From NCBI GenBank assembly GCA_949987565.1, contig OX465115.1, positions 15,003,242 through 15,067,241 of the forward strand: a stretch of 64,000 bases of DNA, in the 5' to 3' direction. Below the pieces are notes generated by a model. The model was not told the DNA's origin. It was given only the letters and a program-made list of their open reading frames with translations, and searched no databases. The DNA is from Luidia sarsii (Eukaryota > Echinodermata > Asteroidea > Paxillosida > Luidiidae). The position numbers were made by a program, and so were the translations under genes. The number at the start of each line of letters is the position of its first letter. The stretch's first letter is position 1. Shown here one piece after another: positions 34,701 through 46,700 of this stretch.

Positions 34701-37700
34701 TTAGGCTGGTGCCCTGCTATATAGTCAGTCGTCAGTGACTAATGATAGTAAAGTAGATAGTATCGCACTTTGTGTAGATAGCAGATATCAGTCCTGAAGG
34801 CTTAATACATCAATTCATAGCGCACCTTGTCAAAGTCCATTTTACTATTTACAACAGAGACAGCCATTGCTATATAAGCATTGCTATATAGCTCTATAGT
34901 TCTGTTGATAAGCAACACAGCAATGTTGTAAATTGTTCATTGGTCAAAGTGATATTGGATATAGATTTCTTCAATTGATACATAACTGTCACAAACTCCC
35001 TGCTGACTAAAATGGTCTCCCCAACAACTCAAAATATGTGACCCGGTACAGCATAATGAGGATTCTCGTCCAAATTTCGTTTTCAAGAATTTCCCACCAC
35101 TACACTGCAAAGAGTGCCTGATCAGCTTTCCAATGATATCAAAATTATCCAAAGTTACGAAATCCAAAGTTACGATGCAATAAATACGACGAGCCAACGT
35201 GCAGTCCTGGAAACCACTTTTCTAGAAAAAAAATCACTAAATTTTGCGGTCATGCACACAGATTGCCAAGGGCTTGAGCCCAAGTTTTTTTTCCAGAAGT
35301 GCCCCCAAGAGAGAGCACGGGATTTGATCGAGAAATGTCGTTATCCTCCGCAGAAACTGCGAGCGTCCGAGACCAGGATTGGTGAGCTGACGCACGAGAT
35401 GGAGGCCTACAAACAGGACGTGGAAAAACTCAAGAGGCACGTGGGTGAGGAGAAGGAGGTGAGTGGTTGCGATGTCTTACGCATGCAAGCAGGAGTCACG
35501 GGTTCGAATCCTACTCGCCTGTTTGATAGCTGTTATGGCAACAGCGATGGTACTCAAAACCGGAGATCTCATGTTTAAGTCCCTGTTTGAGCCCTATTTT
35601 CTTTACAATTTTCCAAAAATACATTCTGAAAGATGCAAAATCAACGACACATCGCGTGACTTTGATCACCCTTTCCACTTATGCAAAATCTAGATGTTTG
35701 TCAAGACCTCCTTGGAAGAATCCCATGCCATTGTTTTGCTAGGTTTTAAAAGCTCCCAAATGAATAGACAATCGAATAAGACTTGAAGGTTGTGCATGGT
35801 GGATGTACCAAGTGGAAGGTTTGCGCTGACACCATGTCACACATCTCTTTTGAGATTGAGTTTGGCTCAGAATTTTTAGACTGCATTTCAAATATCCCAA
35901 AATATGCAAGGAATTTCAATTTTCACTCTGACGGCAATCTGGCTCATTCTGTCTGTAGAGTGACGGGGGCTTAAGATGGATATAACATGATGTTTTTGTC
36001 GAGGAGAATGTAATTAAATGAGGGTTTGCCCTGCTAAACGTAATAAGCACTGAGTGCTCAGTGCTTTGCCTGATGCCTGGTGAACAAAATATCAGGAAAC
36101 TCGGTTGGGATTCAAACCCGCAACTCCTGCTTTCTAGAGCAGCGAAAGATTGAAAAAAAAATGGATAATAGGTAACCAACCGTTTCTTCATGTCTTATCT
36201 GGGGTTTTCTCCTCTCTCTTTTTTTTGGACAGATGGAGGAAAAGTACAAGTCGGAGAGGGACCACGCCAAGTCTCAGTTTCAGGAAATGCAACGGTTGGA
36301 GAAAGTGGCCAAGACGGATGTGGAGCAAATCCAGAAGAGGGTAAAGGCCGCGTCACACTTATCTTATTCTCCTGTTTTAACCACGGAAGACATTTCAGGC
36401 TAAAGCCGTGTCCGCAATGGACCTTTTTTGTGGAATGCTTTACCGAGACGATGGTAAAATGAAATATGAGATTTGAAGGTTTTCATGGTGAGAATACTCC
36501 CAAAATTAAATATGTCAAATAGTCATATCCGGTCAGCTGACATAATTTTTTTCAAGTTTTTAGTCTGGCTCCCGTCCCCTCAGGATGACCGTTAATACCC
36601 CTTTTCTTTAACGCGCTGCAGCTGGATCGGTTCCGGACCCGCATCATGCAGACCACCTTCGCGGCGCCGGGCCTGAAGATGCCGGACCCGGACGAGGAGG
36701 TCGTGGACGAGGACGTGCTGGTGGAGACCATGGGCCGGGTGATCGCCGACCGCACCGAGGCCAGGACCAAGCTGCGAGAGCTCCGGGAGAGCAACAAGGG
36801 CCTGGAGGCCTTCAAGAAAGAGGCCAAGGCCAACGCCAAGACCCTCAGGCAGCAGATGCTGGACCTAGAGGTGAGCCAACGGCCATCCTGGGTTGGATTT
36901 CACAAAGCCTTATGGATCCATCGTAACTCAACTTACGATGGATAACCCATCGTAAGTTGTGTTAGGTCGTATGGTTTCTGTGCATCGCTCATCGTCTTGC
37001 GATTGATCGTAAGTTACGATGGGTTTGGTGAAATCGACCCCAGAAAACATTTCTGTGATAGGCAGGGAAACGATGGCATTTCTGCTCGCTGCCAATCGTC
37101 AGACTTTGGCACTGTGGGCTCTGAGTTGGGGTAGTTTTATACCTCTGTAGGTTGGTAGACTAGCGGTAGGACCCAGAGATCTTCTAGACCAGCCAATCTG
37201 CCAATTAACAAAACAAAAACCAACCAACCCATGAATTCACAATCAATCAACAATCAAGTAATCAACAACAACCGACCAACAATCCTAAAACCACCAGTCA
37301 ATTCAACAATCAGTCACCCAACAATCACCAAACAATCAACCAACAATCAACCAACAATCAACCAACAATGTACCTACAATCAACCAACAATCATGCACCA
37401 ATAAACATTCAAACAATAATCAACACAAATCATTCAATCAACAATCATCCAACAATCGATCAACCAACAATCAATCAACCAACAATCAATCAATCAACCA
37501 ACAATCATTCAAACAACCAATCGGCCAGCCAGCCAATCCACCGGCCAACCAACCGATGAATGTTTCTCTTCGCACACAGAAACGTCTGCAGGAGGGTGGG
37601 CGCACCTGCAAGCACCTGCGGGATGAGATCAAGCTCCTCTCCTCTGTCAGCGTGGACGAGAGCCTGCAGGGCCTCAAGGACACCGTTGCCATGGTGCTGC

Positions 37701-40700
37701 AGGACGAGTTGTCATGGCAGCAGGCCTATGAGACTGCCCTGGCCAAGTACGGCGTGGATGCCAGTGCTCCGGGCCCAGGTATGGTGGCCTGTAAATGTGC
37801 CTTACTGTCAGGGATGTATGGGATAATAGTCAGCACCAGGGCATATCAGCCTGTGAGTTGGCCCACCTCAACACTCCACTATGGCCCTGATAACAGTGAC
37901 ATTACCAAGGGCACAAAGGCCGCTTGGCAGGATGAAGGCCGCTTTGGCCCTGAACGCAGCAACATTACCAAGGGCTCAAAGGCCAGTTGGCCCCAAATGC
38001 AGCAACATTGCCAAGGGCACAAAGGCCAATTGGCAGGGCCATCTTGAGCACTTGTCCCCAAAGCTACCACCTCGTAATAAAAAAAGTTCAAAAGTTTATT
38101 TTTCTGATTCCACAGTGCCTCATTCCCCATCCAATCTTCGTACCATGGTCCACAATATACTAAAGCCGTTTATAGAGCCACTTATCAGCTGCCACCACAG
38201 ACTCATGAAAACTTCAATGGAGACTCTGAGTCAGCACAGCCCGAGATTAATCCAATTCCTTCCGATCCGTTCCGTTCATCACCGTGACCTTCGTCTTCTC
38301 CCTTCCCCCTCCAAGGACTGGCCGCCTTCATCGACGGCCTGACGGCCAAGAAGGAGGCCGCCCAGCGGCAGGCGGCCGACGTCCAGGCCAAGTTTGACGG
38401 CCTGGAGAGGACGCTGAAGAGCTCCACCGGCCAGGAGGTGGCCCGGCTCAAGGCCGAGCACGTGACCAGTCTGGCCGACGCCCTGGAGAGGGCCAGGCTA
38501 GAAGGTATGCCGGATATTAAAGGCAGCTATGGCCTTGAACACAGCAAAATTGCCAATGGCACTAAGTCAGGTTGGCAGGGTACAGGCCACTATGGCCCTG
38601 AATGCAGCAACATTACCAAGGGCTCAAAGGTCAGTTGGCAGGGTACAGGCCACTATGGCCCTGAATGTAGCAACATTACCAAGGGCTCAAAGGCCATTTG
38701 GCAGGGTACAGGCCACTATGGCCCTGAATGTAGCAACATTACCAAGGGTTTAAAGGCCAGTTGACAGGGTAAAGGTCACTATGGCCTTTATCCGAGCAGC
38801 ACTCCTAATAGCAGAAAGGCCAGTGGGCACGGCACCAAGGTCTATGCCAATCTGGAGAAGACACTTTCAGACTAAATCCATTTGGCATCTCCTGAGATAT
38901 CCAGTCGAGAGGCCATGTTGGCCCCTAAGGATGATGTCAAGATCTTAACTCTTTTGGGTGGTGGGATGTTGATTTTTCAGCCGAGCAAAAGCTGCAGACA
39001 TCTTTGGAGGCTGTCCGTCAGGAGGAACTGAGCAAGAGGGAGAGTGCCGTGCAGACTGAGAAGAACCGGGTCCAAGAGCAGGCCACTCAGCTGGAAGAGC
39101 TACGTGGGGTAAGAGAGAGAGAAAGAGGGATGGAGAGAGAGAGAGAGGGAGGGAGAGAAAGAGGGATGGCGGGAGAGAGGGAGGGGGAGAGGGAGGGATG
39201 GAGTAGAGAGGGAAGGGAAGAGAGAGAGGGAGGGAGTGGGATAGACAGACAGAGGCAAACATTGCAATTCCCCACTTTTCTCGGTTTCTCAGGCCCTGAT
39301 GGCGAAGAACTCTGACGATGACAGAGTGGGACAGCTAGAGGGCCAGCTGGAGAAGAAAGACCAAGAGTGGAAGACTGTTGAGGTGAGTCTCTCAGATGTC
39401 AGACAATCTGTTTGTGAGGTTTTTTTTTAAGAATAGAAACCAAAGTGTATGCCAATGATCAACCTGAAAACTTTCCACTCCTATTTCCTTTGAAAAATAA
39501 AAACACAATACAAAGCCTTTGAGAAAGGTCCTGCTAGGATCGAAACGTCAGGCCCACTAAATTTTAAGACAATACAAAGCCCTGTAAAGATGGGTATTTC
39601 CATTGTTCTGTTTTTGGTGAAGATCAAGGTGTATGTTCGTAGACTTTGCAGATAGAGTGTGGCTCTGAAAAGAGTAGTACTTCCACCATGTTGACAAGCA
39701 ACAACTAGGTTATGGTGCAAACCTTCCAATCTGATCTCGATCTCTCTTTCTCGGTCTGTCCAGAGCAACCTCAGGGAGGAGTTGGTCTCGCTGACCTCAG
39801 AGCACCAGTCGGAGCTTGCCGGGCTGCGGGAGGGCCGGGCCGAGGCAGAGAGGCAGCGAGGCGAGGAGGCCACCGCCTTCCGGGCCCAGCTCAAGCAGCA
39901 GGCGCTGACGGCCAAGTCCCTGGAGGGGAGACTTGTCCAGTCCGGCAAGGACCTGGCCGTCAGCCAGGCCAAGGTGGAGGACCTTCACAAGCAGCTCTCG
40001 GGTAGGTCCCTCGGCGATCGCCGCCGATCCAAACTGGAAGATATTCGAGGTATCGGGGCTCACTGCAAAGCCCCATCTGAACCCATCCCTCTCGATTCCT
40101 TGTGTTTTGTTGGGAAATGTTATTGGAAATGTTTAATTAGTGAATAATTAAAGTGGTATACAAAAAATGTTGCAAACTGCTTACTGACTAAAATCACCAA
40201 AATGCAAATCTTAAAATTTAGTGGGCCTGACGTTTCGATCCTAGCAGGACCTTTCTCAAAGGCAGAGAATTAGCATAATCTCTTAAAGTTTCTCCATTTT
40301 CCTGCACATATCCAAATTGGTCCGATTCACTGCCAATGCTTTGGACAGTGGCCTTGCATGAACAGCAACTTTCACTTATACAAAAGACTAAAGTTTTATG
40401 TAACTTGTGCTTACATGAAACTTTCTAAATAACAGCAAACCGCATAGAAAAATTAGATCCGATTTCAAACCATCCATGGTGTCAGGTCTAACTGAGAAGC
40501 TCATCAGAAGCTTTTCCTCTCAGCTCATGCTTTTGGGTGGCAAACAATATAGAAATCAGGTGAGATTTCAGGCTATTCATGTGGGAATCCACTATTTTTG
40601 ATTTCTTTGACTTTGCCATTGAGAAAGGTCCTCCTAGGATCGAAACGTCCGGCCCTCTAACTTTTGAGATTGTTTAATTTCTGTGCGTTGTTCTCCGTTG

Positions 40701-43700
40701 GTCTGTCCAGAGCAAGCCAGGAAGGCCCAGGAGGTGATGATGAAGCTGCAGCAGCAGGTCAGCAAGCCAGAGCTGCCTCCCAAGCCTGTCATCATCCAGC
40801 AACCCTCAGCAGATGTGGCTAGCATGGAGCAGCTCATCGGACTGCTGAAGTGAGTCATGAAGAAAAATGTAGTCATCCAGCTCCCCATCCTACTCCTTCT
40901 CATTCTTCTCATTCTTCTCATTCTTCTCCTCCTCCTCTTCCTCCTCCTCCTCTTCATCCTCTTCCTCCTCTTCCTCCTCTTCATCCTCTTCCTCCTCTTC
41001 CTCCTCTTCATCCCCTTCCTCCTCTTCCTCCTCTTCATCCTCTTCCTCCTCTTCATCCTCTTCCTCCTCTTCCTCCTCTTCATCCCCTTCCTCCTCTTCC
41101 TCCTCTTCATCCTCTTCCTCCTCTTCATCCTCTTCATCCTCTTTCTCTTCCTCTTCCTCCTCCTCTTCTTCCTTCTCCTCTTCCTCTTCCTCCTCCTCCT
41201 CTTCCTCCTCTTCCTCCTCTTCCTCCTCTTCATCCTCTTCATCCCCTTCCTCCTCTTCCTCCTCTTCATCCTCTTCCTCCTCTTCATCCTCTTCCTCCTC
41301 TTCCTCCTCTTCATCCCCTTCCTCCTCTTCCTCCTCTTCATCCTCTTCCTCCTCTTCATCCTCTTCATCCTCTTTCTCTTCCTCTTCCTCCTCCTCTTCT
41401 TCCTTCTCCTCTTCCTCCTCCTCCTCCTCCTCCTCCTCCTTCTCATCCATCTCCTCTTCTTTCTCTTCCTCCTCCTCCACCTCCTCCTCCTGTTCCACCT
41501 CCTCCTCCTTCTCCTTCTCTCCCTCCTCCCCTCCTCGTCAACCATTAAATGCCATATGATATCCTGGTACACAACAAAAAACAGTGGTCCCATCTTTGTG
41601 TGAACAGGATTATAAGCCACATTGCAATGCAATGCCAATTGCTTTTGACTTCCACTCTTCTTCACCTGGCACGAAACAAAAAAAGTGACGTTTTGGTTGG
41701 CAAGCCGATGCTACTAGGTATCATCACTTTTTTGTACTCAAAGCAAACGCGGGTGCTTAATAAGAAGCTCTATGGAAATTGTTCCCCCTGTGGTTGTCTG
41801 GAAAAAGGAAGGAGAACGGCCACCTGAAGAAGGAGCTGAGGGAGCACCAGGACGTGACGCTGGCCCTGAGGAGGGACCTGGCCGGCGCGGCTGCCCGCCT
41901 GTCGGACGTGACCGGGGAGCTGAGCGAGAAGCAGAAGCAGGCGCTTGAGGAGAGTCGCGTGCTGGCGCAGCGGCAAGGCGGGGAGCTGACTGCCCAGCGG
42001 CAGCAGCTGGCCAAGCTGTCAGAGCTGGTGGACAAGAAGACGACCGATATCGAGAAGCTGGCCAAAGACCTGACGTGAGTAAAAAAAAATATATAAAAAA
42101 ATAACGACCAACCCACAAACAAACCGGATGGCAATTCAATCCACTGGCCAGCAAGATTTTGGTCCCGGGTTAAAATCATCCAAAGATCTAACAAACCATC
42201 GAACCAACCACCCACTCACCCACCCGACTAACAAACCAACCACCCACTCATTCACCCAACCAACCATAACAGCCCATAGCTGATTACCATTCATATTTTG
42301 CAGGAATCATTCCTCTTTTGGGGTAAAAAATTATCACTTTTTACAAGCCCCTGACAAAAGATTCTGATTTTTTGCTTGCAAAAACACATGTATTCCTATG
42401 TAGCTTGCTCTTTTTAAACAGAAGTGTTCCTAATTTCCTTTAAGACAGTGGGCGGCTATGCCAACCAACCAACAAACAAACAAACACAATAACCCACTCA
42501 TCCACCCAATCAACCCAACCAACAAACAAACAAACCCACTCATCCACCCAACCAACAAACAAACAAAGAAACCCACTCATCCACCCAACCAACCAACCAA
42601 CAAACAAACAAACGAACCCCCTCATCCACCTAATCAACCCAACCAACAAACAAACAAACGAACCCACTCATCCACCCAACCAACAAACAAACAAAGAAAC
42701 CCACTCATCCACCCAACCAACAAACAAACAAAGAAACCCACTCATCCACCCAACCAACAAACAAACAAAGAAACCCACTCATCCACCCAACCAACCAACA
42801 AACAAAGAAACCCACTCATCCACCCAACCAACCAACAAACAAAGAAACCCACTCATCCACCCAACCAACCAACAAACAAAGAAATCCACTCATCCACCCA
42901 ACCAACCAACAAACAAAGAAACCCACTCATCCACCCAACCAACCAACAAACAAACAAACCCACTCATCCACCCAACCAACCAACAAACAAACAAACCCAC
43001 TCATCCACCCAACCAACAAACAAACAAAGAAACCCACTCATCCACCCAACCAACCAACAAACAAACAAACAAACAAACAAACGAACCCCCTCATCCACCC
43101 AATCAACTCAACCAACAAACAAACAAACCCACTCACCCAACCCAACCCTCATGCCAACAGGATGACAATTCAAACAGCTCACCAGCAAGCGATTGGTCCC
43201 CTGATCCAAACCATCCCCGGGCGGAAAGATCCAACCGACAGATCTCAAGATCTCTATAAAGATCCAAATCGACTCACTCGCAACCGTTGTGTCTCCTTCT
43301 TGGGTCTGCTCAAATCCAATGCAGGTTCCAGAAGGAGTTGGTCAGCAGGCACAAGCAGGACGGTCTGATGAAGGGCGACGAGCTGGCCAAGACACAGTCG
43401 CAGCTGATGCACGAGCAGGAGAACAGCAAGCGAGCCCTGGAGCAGGTTCAGCAGGAGGTGAGTGTCGCCCCACGGACCCCGAGGCCCTGACCGGTACCTC
43501 GGAGAGGATCGAGACTCGGACGAGTCCTTTGTGGACTACTGCTAAGGTTTTTTTACCACTGCACACCGGGCAGCTTTTTTCATTGCCCATTGTTGTGTTT
43601 GCATCTGCTTTTATAGTTTGTTTACATGGCCTATCAAGCTCTCATGAGGGCGCTGTTCTTACCGGCTGTAACCTTGCCTCTTCGGGCAGCCATGTTGGTT

Positions 43701-46700
43701 TTGGAATACAGCGTGAAGTTCAACTCGGCAGCCAAGTCAAGCTCAAGCTCGTATCTTGTGTCCATTCATGAGACTCGGCAACGGAGCCTGCGGCCGAGAC
43801 AAGTGCCTCGGGGGGAGATCGAGACTCAGATGAGGTCTCCTTCGTGGACTACTGCTAAGGCACACGAATCCGCCACACGACCTCGACCAGCTCGGTGGTC
43901 AAGAGGTTAAGACGTCTGCGCTAGAAAGCAGGAGTCACGGGTTCGAATCCCGCCCGAACTGCCTGAATTTTTTTCATCAGGCAAAGCACTGAGCACTCAG
44001 TGTTTATCACGTCGAGCAGGGGAAAAATCCCTCATTAATTACATTCTCCTCGGTGCAAACATCATGTTATCTCAAACTATGACACTGCTATAGTGTTAAC
44101 CACCGCATGCCGGGCAACCTTTTCACTGGGCATGATCGCCACATGGGTGTTTTTTTAGAAAAACAAAATCCCAAGAGAAGAGCGTGTCCGCTCATCAAGT
44201 TATTATCTTTTGTTGTTCCATTCAGGGTATAATCACGAGCGAGATGTCGGCAGTCGGAGCCCAGTGCCGTGGCGAGAGACACGAGCAGGTCATCGGCAGG
44301 CAACGGGAAGCCCTGGCAGAGCTGAGGTCTCGTATTAAGGGTATCGAAACCAACAAGCCCCCTCGTAAGTCTAGCATCTACATCTGGTTTCTTTGGATTT
44401 CTGCTTCTCAGTGTCCATTATAACGTTTTGTCAGGTGTTCAGTTTGTTTTTTAGAGGTGTCTTGTATTAATTTATTCCCCTTTTTCCTCTTCCAACTCCT
44501 GCTCCTCAAAATCCTCAACCTCCACCTCCTCCACCATCATCTGCTCCACCTCATCCTCCTTCACATCTGCCACCCCCGACTCCTAATCCTCTTCCTCCTT
44601 CTGCTCCTCCCTCTTCCTCCTCCCCCTTCCCCCTCCTCCTCTTCCTCCTCCTCTTTTCCTTTCTCCCCTCCTCCTCCTCCTCCACCTCCTCCTCCACCTC
44701 TTCCTCCTCAACATTTTCCTCCTCCTCCTCTCCCTCCTCCACCTTCCCTTCCTCCTCCTCCACCTCCCTTTTCTCCTCCATCTTCCCTTCCTCCTCAACC
44801 TCCACCTCCTCATTTTCCTCCTCCTCCTCCTCATCCTCCTCAACTTCCTCCTCCTCCTCAACCCTCCTCAACTTCCTCCCCCTCTTCCTCCTCCACCTTC
44901 CCTTCCTCCTCAACCTCCACCTCCTCAACCTCCACCTCCTCAACTTCCTTCTCCTACTCCTCATCCTCATCCTCATCCTCCTCAACTTCCTCCTCCTCTT
45001 CCTCCTCCACCTTCCCTTCCTCCTCAACCTCCACCTCCTCAACCTCCACCTCCTCAACCTCCACCTCCTCAACCTCCACCTCCTCAACCTCCACCTCCTC
45101 AACTTCCTCCTCCTCCTCTTCCTCCTCCACCTTCCCTTCCTCCTCCTCCACCTCCCTTTTCTCCTCCATCTTCCCTTCCTCCTCAACCTCCACCTCCTCA
45201 ATTTCCTCCTCCTCATCCTCCTCAACTTCCTCCTCCTCCTCATCCTCCTCAACTTCCTCCTCCTCGTCCTCCTCCACCTTCCCTTCCTCCTCAACCTCCA
45301 CCTCCTCAACCTCCACCTCCTCAACCTCCACCTCCTCAACTTCCTTCTCCTACTCCTCATCCTCATCCTCATCCTCCTCAACTTCCTCCTCCTCTTCCTC
45401 CTCCACCTTCCCTTCCTCCTCAACCTCCACCTCCTCAACCTCCACCTCCTCAACTTCCTCCTCCTCCTCTTCCTCCTCCACCTTCCCTTCCTCCTCCTCC
45501 ACCTCCCTTTTCTCCTCCATCTTCCCTTCCTCCTCAACCTCCACCTCCTCAATTTCCTCCTCCTCATCCTCCTCAACTTCCTCCTCCTCCTCATCCTCCT
45601 CAACTTCCCCCTCCTCTTCCTCCTCCACCTCCTCTTCCTCCTCCACCTTCCCTTCCTCCTCAACCTCCACCTCCTCAACCTCCACCTCCTCAACCTCCAC
45701 CTCCTCAACTTCCTCCTCCTCCTCTTCCTCCTCCACCTTCCCTTCCTCCTCCTCCACCTCCCTTTTCTCCTCCATCTTCCCTTCCTCCTCAACCTCCACC
45801 TCCTCAATTTCCTCCTCCTCATCCTCCTCAACTTCCTCCTCCTCCTCATCCTCCTCAACTTCCTCCTCCTCGTCCTCCTCCACCTTCCCTTCCTCCTCAA
45901 CCTCCACCTCCTCAACCTCCACCTCCTCAACCTCCACCTCCTCAACTTCCTTCTCCTACTCCTCATCCTCATCCTCATCCTCCTCAACTTCCTCCTCCTC
46001 TTCCTCCTCCACCTTCCCTTCCTCCTCAACCTCCACCTCCTCAACCTCCACCTCCTCAACTTCCTCCTCCTCCTCTTCCTCCTCCACCTTCCCTTCCTCC
46101 TCCTCCACCTCCCTTTTCTCCTCCATCTTCCCTTCCTCCTCAACCTCCACCTCCTCAATTTCCTCCTCCTCATCCTCCTCAACTTCCTCCTCCTCCTCAT
46201 CCTCCTCAACTTCCCCCTCCTCTTCCTCCTCCACCTTCCCTTCCTCCTCAACCTCCACCTCCTCAACCTCCACCTCCTCAACTTCCTTCTCCTACTCCTC
46301 ATCCTCATCCTCATCCTCCTCAACTTCCTCCTCCTCTTCCTCCTCCACCTTCCCTTCCTCCTCAACCTCCACCTCCTCAACCTCCACCTCCTCAACCTCC
46401 ACCTCCTCAACCTCCACCTCCTCAACTTCCTCCTCCTCCTCTTCCTCCTCCACCTTCCCTTCCTCCTCCTCCACCTCCCTTTTCTCCTCCATCTTCCCTT
46501 CCTCCTCAACCTCCACCTCCTCAATTTCCTCCTCCTCATCCTCCTCAACTTCCTCCTCCTCCTCATCCTCCTCAACTTCCCCCTCCTCGTCCTCCTCCAC
46601 CTTCCCTTCCTCCTCAACCTCCACCTCCTCAACCTCCACCTCCTCAACTTCCTTCTCCTACTCCTCTTCCTCCTCCTCAACTTCCTCCTCCTCTTCCTCC

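Noticed and set aside
40634..41665. Lys/Arg-rich and Glu-rich frames of 200-340 codons
   Set aside because: TCC/TTC array in FHAD1 intron 17; low-complexity artefact.
42458..43165. 235-codon Thr/Asn/Gln/Pro-rich frame
   Set aside because: 37-bp minisatellite in an intron; the unit is not a multiple of three, so the frame is not maintained as a peptide repeat.
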